From Demequinaceae bacterium UBA4004 (GTDB taxonomy: Bacteria; Actinomycetota; Actinomycetes; Actinomycetales; Demequinaceae), in contig DGBM01000145.1 of NCBI GenBank assembly GCA_002384765.1, forward strand, positions 2,193-17,555: 15,363 bases of DNA, in the 5' to 3' direction. Made by a program: the position numbers and the translations under genes. This document shows, piece by piece, positions 6,538 through 13,747 of the stretch. The first letter of the stretch is position 1. Each line of letters begins with the position of its first letter. The notes under the pieces are model-generated. The model searched no databases, was not told the origin of the DNA, and saw only the letters and a program-made list of their open reading frames with translations.

Positions 6538-7493
6538 CCGACACCATGGTGACGGTGCTTGTGGAACACCGCGGCAATGAGATTGCCCAGCCGACGCTCG
6601 AGGCGCTGACGCTCGCGCGATCGATCGGGCGGCCGATTGCCGTGTGGATGGGGGAGGAGCCCCCGGCCGGCGCGGTGACCGCCCTGCGTGAATATGGAGC
6701 CGAGGAGGTGCGCGTCGTCGCGATTGGCGACCGTGCGCGTCACTCGGGCACGGCGGCCGCAGTACTTGCCGCCGCGACGGCGGATTCCGCGATCGTGCTC
6801 ATGGTGTCCACGTTCTTCACCAAGGAGGTCGCGACGCGGCTTGCGATCGCAACCGGAGCCGGGGTGGTGGTCGATGCAGCAGGCGCCGCGCTCGTTGATG
6901 GCCGTGTCGAGACCACGCAGACCGTGTTCGCAGCCACCTGGAACGTGCGCACCCGCGTGAACGCGGACCGTGCCATCGTCACGTTGCGGCCCAACACCAC
7001 GCAGGCGGCACCAGCGGACCGGCCCGCAGCAGGCGAGGTCATTTCCGTGATGGGGATGCTTCCCGAGGTGCGTGAGACGGTCGTGTCCGTCACGCCCGTG
7101 GAGCGCGATGCTGGTGTCCCGTTGTCGGAGGCCGCTGTCGTGGTCGCCGGAGGGCGCGGCACGCGCGGCGACTACACGCTCGTGCGCGAATTGGCCGACG
7201 TGCTGGGCGGCGCCGTGGGCGCCTCGCGTGACGCCATCGACGAGGGCTGGATCAGCCATGAGCACATGGTCGGCCAGACCGGCGTGACCGTCACACCCGT
7301 GCTCTATGTCGCGTGCGGAATTTCCGGTGCGGTGCACCACCGCGGCGGGATGCAGGCCTCGGGAACGATCGTCGCGGTGAACATCGACCCCGATGCGCCC
7401 ATCTTCGAGATTGCCGACTTCGGTGTGGTGGGGGACCTGGGAGACGTGTTGCCTCAAGCGATCGAGGCGCTCAAGGCGCGCCGTCAGGGCTAG
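6534..7493 (+). CDS. etfA: Electron transfer flavoprotein, alpha subunit (EtfA/FixB)
   Basis: FAD-binding subunit of ETF, partner of the preceding gene. The 319-residue protein has a variable N-terminal domain (about 1-180). The conserved FAD domain shows VVVAGGRGT (202-210), a segment ending SRDAIDEGWI (231-240) with HMVGQTG (244-250), YVACGISGAVHHRGGM (258-273) and IVAVNIDPDAPIFEIADFGVVGDL (279-302), in the expected order. The start is GTG at 6534, overlapping the etfB TGA. A good ribosome site (GAGAGGGGG) lies about five bases before it. The ISGAVHH form resembles ordinary ETFs, not obviously the bifurcating type; I would not decide this by eye. The gene ends in a hairpin shared with the convergent dehydrogenase. 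Confidence 0.96.
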   Translation: MTDTMVTVLVEHRGNEIAQPTLEALTLARSIGRPIAVWMGEEPPAGAVTALREYGAEEVRVVAIGDRARHSGTAAAVLAAATADSAIVLMVSTFFTKEVATRLAIATGAGVVVDAAGAALVDGRVETTQTVFAATWNVRTRVNADRAIVTLRPNTTQAAPADRPAAGEVISVMGMLPEVRETVVSVTPVERDAGVPLSEAAVVVAGGRGTRGDYTLVRELADVLGGAVGASRDAIDEGWISHEHMVGQTGVTVTPVLYVACGISGAVHHRGGMQASGTIVAVNIDPDAPIFEIADFGVVGDLGDVLPQAIEALKARRQG

Positions 7494-7511
7494 TCTCCTG
7501 CGTCGGCGCGC
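7476..7511. terminator. Two-way terminator-like hairpin between etfA and the dehydrogenase
   Basis: GCGCGCCG at 7476-7483 pairs perfectly with CGGCGCGC at 7504-7511. Inside it CAGG (7485-7488) pairs with CCTG (7497-7500), leaving an 8-base loop. The structure contains the etfA stop and touches the dehydrogenase stop, so it could serve both convergent genes. There is no T-tract on either side, so it may only slow RNA polymerase or protect 3' ends. Confidence 0.45.
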
Positions 7512-8338
7512 TATGCCGGCCGATCAACGGACCGCGTCAGACCTTCCCAGGCGTCGAGGTCCTCGGTCAGGCTCTCGATCTTGGTGCGCGCGCCCGCGAG
7601 CGCATGCTCGCCAGCGATGAAGTGGAGGGGAGGCTCGGGGGCCTCGGCAAGCCTCAGCATCGCCTCCGCGAGGGCCTCGGGAGAGCCGGGCTGTTTGCCG
7701 GGGAGCCCATGGATGCGATCCCAGAAGGGTTCCATCACCGGTGCGTAGTCGGGAAGGACGTCCTCCTTCTTCTGGCCCGAGGGTATCCACAGTGAGCGCA
7801 CGGGTCCGGGCTCGATCAGCGTGACCTTGATCCCCAGGTGGCCCACCTCGGCGGCGAGGGCCTCCATGAAGCCGGACACCGCGAATTTGGTGGCGCAGTA
7901 GTAGCCGAGGCCCGTGGATCCCCGCACGCCCGCGATCGACGACACCGTGAAGATGTGACCCGCGCGGCGCTCGCGCAGGTGGGGCAGGAGCGCGGTCGTG
8001 ACGCGAGCCGCACCCCAGAAGTTGGCCTCCATCATGGTGCGCACGTCGTCGGGGTCTGACTCCTCGATGGTCGAGAAGTAGCCGATGCCCGCGTTGTTGA
8101 CCAGTACATCGATGTGGCCCACACGTTCCAGCGCCGCGTCGACGGCTTGCCCGACGGAGGCGTTGTCCGTGACGTCAAGAGGCAGCGCGATCACGGTGTC
8201 GGGATGAACTGCGACCAGGTCGTCGAGCGTCTCGGGACGGCGCGCCGTCGCGACGACGGTGTGGCCGGCGTATGCAACGGCCGCTGCCGCCGCCCGGCCG
8301 ATGCCGGTGGAGCAGCCAGTGATGAACCAGGTAGCCAT
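7511..8338 (-). CDS. Short-chain dehydrogenase/reductase (classical SDR), substrate unknown
   Basis: A cytoplasmic NAD(P)-dependent oxidoreductase of 275 residues. Classical SDR motifs are all present: TGCSTGIG (7-14) for cofactor binding, LDVTD (54-58), NNAG (81-84), Asn106 in ANFWG, Ser134 in TVSSIAG, and the catalytic YCATK with Tyr147 and Lys151, followed by IEPGPV. ARR at 32-34, just after the second strand, hints at NADP preference. The substrate cannot be told. The ATG at 8338 is preceded on the minus strand by GGAAGGA about seven bases away, so the start is secure. The gene is divergent from the desulfurase (67 bp) and convergent with etfA (17 bp), so it is a single-gene unit and probably unrelated in function to either neighbour. 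Confidence 0.93.
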   Translation of the reverse strand: MATWFITGCSTGIGRAAAAAVAYAGHTVVATARRPETLDDLVAVHPDTVIALPLDVTDNASVGQAVDAALERVGHIDVLVNNAGIGYFSTIEESDPDDVRTMMEANFWGAARVTTALLPHLRERRAGHIFTVSSIAGVRGSTGLGYYCATKFAVSGFMEALAAEVGHLGIKVTLIEPGPVRSLWIPSGQKKEDVLPDYAPVMEPFWDRIHGLPGKQPGSPEALAEAMLRLAEAPEPPLHFIAGEHALAGARTKIESLTEDLDAWEGLTRSVDRPA

Positions 8339-8368
8339 GGGCGAATCCTTCCGAGGGGGCCTGCTGTC

Positions 8369-8374
8369 ACGCTA
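8369..8374 (-). promoter_or_regulatory. Candidate -10 box for the dehydrogenase gene
   Basis: TAGCGT on the minus strand lies 30 bases before the ATG at 8338. It would give a leader of about 24 nt holding the AAGGA ribosome site. It is a TANNNT match only, with no -35 seen. Confidence 0.3.
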
Positions 8375-8393
8375 CCCGGAATGCGCGTCCACC

Positions 8394-8399
8394 TACGAT
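8394..8399 (+). promoter_or_regulatory. Candidate -10 box of a leaderless desulfurase promoter
   Basis: TACGAT is followed by exactly six bases (GGTCGA) and the GTG start at 8406. No Shine-Dalgarno is present. The geometry repeats that of etfB and glgE. Confidence 0.5.
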
Positions 8400-8405
8400 G
8401 GTCGA

Positions 8406-9569
8406 GTGCCCCACTACCTCGATCACGCCGCGACCACGCCGATGCGTGACTCCGCGCGCGCGGCGTGGATCAAGGCATCGGCGACGGTGGGAAACGCATC
8501 GAGCCTGCACGCTTCGGGCCGGTCCGCGAGGTCCTTGCTTGAGGACGCTCGCGAGAGCGTCGCGGGCTCGCTGGGGGCGCACCCCACCGAGGTGATCTTC
8601 ACGTCGGGTGGCACCGAGGCGGACAATCTGGCGATCAAGGGCGCGTTCTGGGCGCGGCGAGCAACCGACCCCGCGCGCGTGCGCGTAGTCACCACTGCGG
8701 TGGAGCACCATGCGGCGCTCGACCCGGTGCGTTGGCTCGCGGCTCAGCAGGGCGCCGTGGCGGTGGTGCTTCCCGTCGATGCGGACGCGCGCCTTCTGCT
8801 TGATGCGCTTGTCGTGGAACTTCATGCACACGCAGACCAAGACGCTGTCGTCTCGATTCAGGGAGTCAACAACGAGGTCGGGACCGTGCAGCCCGTGGCG
8901 GAGGCGGTCGCGCTGGCATCCGCGCACGGGATTCCGGTGCACGCGGACGCCGTGCAGGGGATCGGGCATATACCCTTCGATTTCTCCGCGAGCGGCCTCG
9001 CCACGGCCGCCGTCAGTTCCCACAAGGTCGGTGGGCCGGTAGGGGCGGGCGCGCTGCTTGCGCGCAGGGACGCCGCGCTGTCGTCGCTCACGCACGGGGG
9101 AGGGCAGGAGCGCAGGCTACGGTCGGGCACGGTCGATGTCGCGGCGGCGTGGGCCTTTGCTGTCGCGCTTGACGAGGCGGTCGCGGGCATTGAGGCGGAG
9201 GCGTCACGGTTGGCCGCGCTCGGGGAGCGGCTCGCGCGGGGGATTGTCTCGCTGTCGCCCACGGCGACGGTCCACGGGCCGCGCGACGGCGTCCCGCACA
9301 TCGTGCACGCGATCATTCCGGGGGCGTCGGCGGAGGCCATGCTGGTGGCCTTCGACCTTGCCGGGGTGGAGGTGTCGCCCGGTGCGGCGTGCACCGCCGG
9401 TGTGGTGGAGCCGAGCCACGTGGTGCTCGCGATGGGGGGATCCGCAGAGGACGCGCTGTCCACGGTACGTTTTTCGCTCGGGTGGACGTCTACCGACGCG
9501 AACGTCGACGCGGCGATCGCGGCGCTTCCGGCCGCGATCGCAAGCGGGAGGGCGTCGACGCGTCACTAG
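8406..9569 (+). CDS. Cysteine desulfurase, NifS/IscS type (class V aminotransferase fold)
   Basis: PLP enzyme that takes sulfur from cysteine as an enzyme-bound persulfide for Fe-S clusters or tRNA thiolation. With the GTG start at 8406 the product is 387 residues beginning MPHYLDHAATTP, the usual N-terminus of the family; the frame stays open upstream to 8259 but that extension lacks similarity. Motifs are TSGGTEADNLAIKG (66-79), TAVEHHA (97-103), VNNEVGTVQPV (154-164), HADAVQ with PLP-contacting Asp181 (179-184), SSHKVGGPVG with Schiff-base Lys207 (204-213), RSGT (239-242) and the catalytic loop GAACTAG with Cys329. In many actinobacteria I recall a nifS-like gene near etfBA with a tRNA thiolase (mnmA) after it; here the next gene is convergent and unrelated. 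The TAG shares CTAG with the stop of the opposite protease gene. Confidence 0.93.
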   Translation: MPHYLDHAATTPMRDSARAAWIKASATVGNASSLHASGRSARSLLEDARESVAGSLGAHPTEVIFTSGGTEADNLAIKGAFWARRATDPARVRVVTTAVEHHAALDPVRWLAAQQGAVAVVLPVDADARLLLDALVVELHAHADQDAVVSIQGVNNEVGTVQPVAEAVALASAHGIPVHADAVQGIGHIPFDFSASGLATAAVSSHKVGGPVGAGALLARRDAALSSLTHGGGQERRLRSGTVDVAAAWAFAVALDEAVAGIEAEASRLAALGERLARGIVSLSPTATVHGPRDGVPHIVHAIIPGASAEAMLVAFDLAGVEVSPGAACTAGVVEPSHVVLAMGGSAEDALSTVRFSLGWTSTDANVDAAIAALPAAIASGRASTRH

Positions 9570-10990
9570 CCGCACGTCCAGGCGAGCGCGAATGCCGCTG
9601 CGGAGGTGTTCACCGAGAGCGTTCCAGACAAGTCCGCTGCCACCTCGCCGGGTCCCACCACAGGTACCGTGACAATATCGTCGGCCGTCGCCACTGTGAC
9701 CGTGCCAGCGAACGCGATCTCGCCAGCGCCCCGGTACGGCATGCCGGTGAGTTCAAAGGTCACGCTGGCGTTGTCCGACGCTGCGCTTGTCGACGCCGTA
9801 TAGGTTCTGTCACTGACCGCGCAGTCGACCGTCGCCGACGTTTGCGCGCTCACCTGTCGCGGCGCGGTCATGGTCAAGGTGACGGTGCCATCTCCGCGCG
9901 AGGCAGGACTGGTGGCAGGCGGCTCCGCGGTGGGCTCGGTCGGGGATTGTGAGGCAATCTGGCCCTCGACTGGATCCAGGCCAAGAGCCCTGCCCACGTC
10001 GATGATCCCAGCGCCAAGAAGGGGGTCGCCCGAGGGGTTCGCGGCCGTGTCCATGAGAGTGGACACCACTTCGCCGGCGGGGATCCCCGCTGCGAGAAGT
10101 AATGCGATGGCGCCAGATACCAGGGGCGTCGCCATTGAGGTGCCGCTCAGCACGGCGCTGCCCTCGGTGCCGGACGGCCACAGGGTGGTGGGGGACATGG
10201 GTGCGGTCGACACGATGTCTACACCCGGGGCAGTGATGGCTCGCGCATCGCCGACATTGGAGAACTCGGCGAGAGTGCCGTCGCGGTCAGAGGCGTTCAC
10301 GACCAGTACGTCGACCCCGATCCGATACTGCCGACCCGCTGTGCCCTCGTTTCCGGCGGCCGCCACCACGATGACCCCTTTCGCGGTTGCGTCGCGAATC
10401 GCCCGGTTGATGGGGCCACCCTTGCTGATGCGACCCACGAGGCCTGCCTGACCAAGCGAGAGGTTGATCACGTCGGCGCCGTGGTCAGACGCCCAGGAAA
10501 TGCCAGCGGCGATGTTGTCGTCGCTACCCGCGCCATCCGCGTCGAGCACCCTCACCGGCATGATCGACGCCTGCGGCGCGGCCCCGGCGGTGCCGATGTC
10601 GTTCGCCGACGCCGCGACGATGCCTGCCACATGGGTGCCGTGGCCGTTGAGGTCCTGTGGGGTGTCGTCGCTGTCGACCACATCCCAGCCGGGAACGAGT
10701 CGGTCCACCAGATCCGGTTGGGTGAGGTCCACGCCGGTGTCTACGACTGCGACCACCACGCCGTCACCGCCTGTCACCTGCCACGCCGTGTCGATCCCGC
10801 TGGCTTGGATGCCCCACTGCTCGCTCAGCAGCGGATCCGCGGGCATCGTCCACTCTGGCGTCGCGGCGGACGTTGCCGTAGCGGCAGGGGTGCCTCCCTC
10901 GGCATCGTGAGCGGCAGTCTGGTTGCACGCCGCCAGAGTGAGGGTGGCCAACGTCACCCAGGCCACCGGCGCGGCGACGTGGCGGATCAT
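9566..10990 (-). CDS. Subtilisin-like serine protease (S8), predicted lipoprotein
   Basis: A surface-anchored protease of 474 residues. The N-terminus MIRHVAAPVAWVTLATLTLAAC is a lipoprotein signal with lipobox LAAC and lipidated Cys22. A short Thr/Ala-rich linker (23-50) follows, and the S8 domain starts almost at once, with no room for the usual I9 propeptide. The catalytic triad is complete: Asp84 in AVVDTGVD, His117 in NGHGTHVAG, Ser285 in GTSMATP; oxyanion Asn214 is in AAGNEGT. The catalytic domain ends near 338. A Pro/Thr/Ser-rich linker (344-366) leads to a beta-type domain of about 105 residues with Cys390 and Cys473, perhaps a disulfide. The ATG at 10990 overlaps the TGA of the MMPL gene (ATGA), with GAAGG upstream. 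The frame is open back to 11329, but that part is antisense-like sequence over the MMPL gene. The substrate is unknown. Confidence 0.93.
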   Translation of the reverse strand: MIRHVAAPVAWVTLATLTLAACNQTAAHDAEGGTPAATATSAATPEWTMPADPLLSEQWGIQASGIDTAWQVTGGDGVVVAVVDTGVDLTQPDLVDRLVPGWDVVDSDDTPQDLNGHGTHVAGIVAASANDIGTAGAAPQASIMPVRVLDADGAGSDDNIAAGISWASDHGADVINLSLGQAGLVGRISKGGPINRAIRDATAKGVIVVAAAGNEGTAGRQYRIGVDVLVVNASDRDGTLAEFSNVGDARAITAPGVDIVSTAPMSPTTLWPSGTEGSAVLSGTSMATPLVSGAIALLLAAGIPAGEVVSTLMDTAANPSGDPLLGAGIIDVGRALGLDPVEGQIASQSPTEPTAEPPATSPASRGDGTVTLTMTAPRQVSAQTSATVDCAVSDRTYTASTSAASDNASVTFELTGMPYRGAGEIAFAGTVTVATADDIVTVPVVGPGEVAADLSGTLSVNTSAAAFALAWTCG

Positions 10991-13146
10991 GCCGACACCT
11001 TCTGTGCGGCACGTCCGCGTGGGGAGGTCTCGTCGGTCTCGCCGTGGACATCGATCGAGGGCAGGATGCGATCGAGCCATGCGGGTACCCACCACGCGTG
11101 CCTGCCTATGAGGGACATCAGCGCGGGCACCAACAGCATCCTGACGATCGTGGCGTCGAACAGAATCGACGCGGCCAGGCCGAGCCCGAAGACCTTGATG
11201 ATGGGGTCGTCCTGCATCACGAAGGAAAGAAACACTGAGATCATGATGATGGCGGCCGTCATGATCACTCTTCCCGAGTTGCGCGTGCCCTCGACGATCG
11301 CAGCCTTGGCGTCGTGCGTGGTATTCCACGCCTCGCGCATGGAGGAGATGAGGAAGACCTCATAATCGGTCGACAGCCCGAACAGCACCGTAAACAGGAT
11401 CATGGGCACATAACTGTCGATCACTACCGGTCCATCGAGGCCGATGAGACTGGTGCCCCACCCCCACTGGAATACGGCCACGACCACGCCGTATGAGGCG
11501 GCGACCGAGATCAGGTTCAAGACAGCGGCCTTGAGGGGGATGAGCACGGATCGGAACGCGATCACGAGCATGAGCGTGGAAACCGCCACCACGGCCGCCA
11601 TGAGCCATGGCAGGCGCGAGGTGATCTGGTTTGCGAGGTCGATTCGGGTGGCGGTGGCCCCGCCGACATGGAGCGACGTCGACCCGGGGGTAGGCAATGC
11701 GCGGATGGCGTCGAGGAGCGCGAGTGTCGAACTGGCGTTGGGGTCATCGGTGGGGGTGACCTGCGCGGTGGCGACGGTGGGGTCGCCCGCACGGGGTCGC
11801 AACGGAGTCGCTGCAGCGGCGTCCGTGTTCGCAAGCTCTTGCGACAGTTGGACGAGACGGGGGTCGTCGGCGCCGGCAGCGGGGGAGTCGAGTTGAACGA
11901 CAACCGCGAGTGTCGCGGTGGAACCAGCACCAAAATACGCTGTCATGATGTCGTTCGACTCCCGCAACTGGGTATCGAGGGCACGGTCTCCTGGCCCGGA
12001 CATGCCGAGGTGAAGTGACGCGGTCGGCACTGCAAGCGTCCCGAGCACCAGCAACGCGGAGACGGTGGCACGCCACGGGTGCCGGACTGCCGCTGCAGCG
12101 AGCCTCGCCGTGCCCTTGCCGGCCTCGACGTGACGCTTGCTCGATGGCGTGAGCCGCGGAGCGAGCACCGTGAGGAACGCGGGAGTGAAGGTGAGGGCGC
12201 TCGCTACCACGATCGCCACGACGATTGCGGACGCGTAGCCGAGCCAGCCGACGAAGCTCACACCAGAGATGGCCAGTGCGCAGATGGACACTGCGACGGT
12301 GGCTCCTGCGAACGCCGCAGCGGTGCCCGCGCTCGCGGCCGTCGTGGCCACCGCCGATGCCGTGTCCGGGTGGCTGTTGAGCGCCTGCTTGAGACGTGCC
12401 ACCTGGAACAGCGCATAGTCGATTCCCACACCAAGTCCGATCATGGTGGCCAAGGTGGGGGAGATTTCAGGGATCGCTGTAGCGTGTGACAGCAGGCCGA
12501 GGAGTCCCAGCCCAGACGTCACGGCCACCAGCCCGGACACGACGGGTACGACCATGGCCGCGAGTGAGCCGAGCGAAATGGACAGGACGACGACTGCCGC
12601 GACGATGCCGATGGCCTCGCTGCGGTGCGATGTGTTGGCGTCTACCGACCGCGCGAACTCTCCCGAATACGCCGCGCTCCAGCCCGCGTCGAGTGCAGGT
12701 TCGAGAGCCTTGAGCGCGGCAGCTGCACCAGCATCGGACACGTCGTCGACGCCCACCGCAACGGGGATGGACAGCGCTCTGCCGTCTGCGGAGAACTGAC
12801 CTTTGGCGACCGCAGCCTCGGGATTGTCGAGCGGGTTGGGGATGTCGACATCTAGCGCGGCTGATGCCGCGGCGATCACGTCATCCACCAGCGCGGCGGC
12901 GTCCACGGACTGGAACCCGTCTGGCGAGGCCAGCAGCAGACTCGACGAGGAGCCGTCGCCTGCCCCTGACAAGAGTTCGTTGGCAATTGCCGAGTCGGAG
13001 CCCGGTACCGAGATCTCGTCCGAGTAGTCGTTGCCGATGGCGCTGGCGCTGGCGATGAGACCGACCGCGATCATCAGCCACAGCCCGAGCGTGAGCCAGG
13101 GTTTCCGCGAGCTGATGCGTGCGAACGTGAGGGCGATGCGGGTCAT
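10987..13146 (-). CDS. MMPL/RND-family membrane transporter
   Basis: Polytopic inner-membrane exporter of the MmpL/RND superfamily, typically driving lipids, siderophores or drugs outward with the proton gradient. The 719-residue product has TM1 near 15-36, an extracytoplasmic loop with the family-typical SVPGSDSAIANELL (46-59), a first TM bundle at about 178-330, a second loop (about 380-510), a second bundle at about 513-682, and a short charged tail. The two Asp-Tyr proton-relay pairs are present: Asp243-Tyr244 in GLGVGIDYALFQVAR and Asp594-Tyr595 in FGLSTDYEVFLI. The chosen ATG at 13146 overlaps the TGA of the upstream gene and has AGGAGA about six bases before it; an upstream in-frame start at 13170 lacks this. 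Its stop overlaps the protease start. It lacks the large C-terminal domain of MmpL3. Cargo is not evident. Confidence 0.93.
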   Translation of the reverse strand: MTRIALTFARISSRKPWLTLGLWLMIAVGLIASASAIGNDYSDEISVPGSDSAIANELLSGAGDGSSSSLLLASPDGFQSVDAAALVDDVIAAASAALDVDIPNPLDNPEAAVAKGQFSADGRALSIPVAVGVDDVSDAGAAAALKALEPALDAGWSAAYSGEFARSVDANTSHRSEAIGIVAAVVVLSISLGSLAAMVVPVVSGLVAVTSGLGLLGLLSHATAIPEISPTLATMIGLGVGIDYALFQVARLKQALNSHPDTASAVATTAASAGTAAAFAGATVAVSICALAISGVSFVGWLGYASAIVVAIVVASALTFTPAFLTVLAPRLTPSSKRHVEAGKGTARLAAAAVRHPWRATVSALLVLGTLAVPTASLHLGMSGPGDRALDTQLRESNDIMTAYFGAGSTATLAVVVQLDSPAAGADDPRLVQLSQELANTDAAAATPLRPRAGDPTVATAQVTPTDDPNASSTLALLDAIRALPTPGSTSLHVGGATATRIDLANQITSRLPWLMAAVVAVSTLMLVIAFRSVLIPLKAAVLNLISVAASYGVVVAVFQWGWGTSLIGLDGPVVIDSYVPMILFTVLFGLSTDYEVFLISSMREAWNTTHDAKAAIVEGTRNSGRVIMTAAIIMISVFLSFVMQDDPIIKVFGLGLAASILFDATIVRMLLVPALMSLIGRHAWWVPAWLDRILPSIDVHGETDETSPRGRAAQKVSA

Positions 13147-13730
13147 GAGTTCTCCTGTGGTGTGAGACACGCGTCGGCGTCCGGCGGGAGGGTGAAGCCG
13201 AGCTCAAGCCCTGCGCGCGATATGGAAGCGGAGTCAATGTGGGTGGCGTCGCCGCAGCGCTCGGTGATGGGGTCGGGAAGGTCGAACGTCAGATCGTGTC
13301 CGAGCAGCGAACTCGGCCGCAGCTGCAGCCCAGCCACCTCGACCGAGATGACGGTGGCTACCACGCCGCCGTTCCCTGGGGCGAGGGTCAGCCACGCCGT
13401 GACGGGGCGCCGGAGCTGGCCGATGCCGTCGCTGCTCTCCACGCCCAGCACGCCGTCGCTCAGGGTCACCGAGTCGATCTTCCCGTCGAGTGCTTCGCCA
13501 AGGCGTGCGGTGAGGTCGTCCTTGCCAAAGGTGGCGGTCACCGGCACGCGCCGCGTGACGATGGCCAGGAGCGCGGAGTGACCGGCAAACGTGAGGGTCG
13601 GTCCGTCGTCGGTGGTGTTGTCGAGTCGTGAGTCGATGGCTGCGCGCGCGCCAACCTCTCCCACGGCGACGACCGCGAGCACGGCGAGTCCGATCGCGGA
13701 GGTCACGATGAATCGACGACTGAGGGGCAT
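13143..13730 (-). CDS. Membrane-anchored protein, probable LmeA/DUF2993 family
   Basis: A 195-residue protein with one N-terminal transmembrane segment or uncleaved signal (about 8-30, IVTSAIGLAVLAVVAVG) and an extracytoplasmic domain. The pattern of short beta-strands (RVPVTATFGKDDLTARLGEAL, DSVTLSDGVLGVES, ISRAGLELGFTLP) and the overall size resemble LmeA/DUF2993 proteins. In mycobacteria LmeA is a periplasmic phospholipid-binding protein affecting mannan elongation. The match is by eye and moderate. Cys159 and Cys188 could form a disulfide. The ATG at 13730 comes 17 bp after the kinase stop; its ribosome site is weak (GATGGGG). The TGA overlaps the MMPL ATG, so its expression is tied to the transporter. 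A role as a lipid carrier or accessory factor for the MMPL protein is inference. Confidence 0.75.
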   Translation of the reverse strand: MPLSRRFIVTSAIGLAVLAVVAVGEVGARAAIDSRLDNTTDDGPTLTFAGHSALLAIVTRRVPVTATFGKDDLTARLGEALDGKIDSVTLSDGVLGVESSDGIGQLRRPVTAWLTLAPGNGGVVATVISVEVAGLQLRPSSLLGHDLTFDLPDPITERCGDATHIDSASISRAGLELGFTLPPDADACLTPQENS

Positions 13731-13747
13731 GGCCCCATCAGACCGGT

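Noticed and set aside
5230..7457. Two long minus-strand open frames (423 and 381 codons) opposite etfB and etfA
   Set aside because: Composition is His/Arg/Gly-rich and low in complexity, with no recognisable domain. The plus-strand ETF genes are unambiguous.
8259..8405. Upstream start for the desulfurase at 8259
   Set aside because: The extra 49 residues overlap the SDR start on the other strand and its promoter gap. The family N-terminus begins at LDHAATTP, just after the GTG at 8406.
10991..11329. N-terminal extension of the protease by about 113 codons
   Set aside because: It overlaps the 3' end of the MMPL gene in another frame, is Arg/His-rich, and the later ATG at 10990 begins a textbook lipoprotein signal peptide with a ribosome site.
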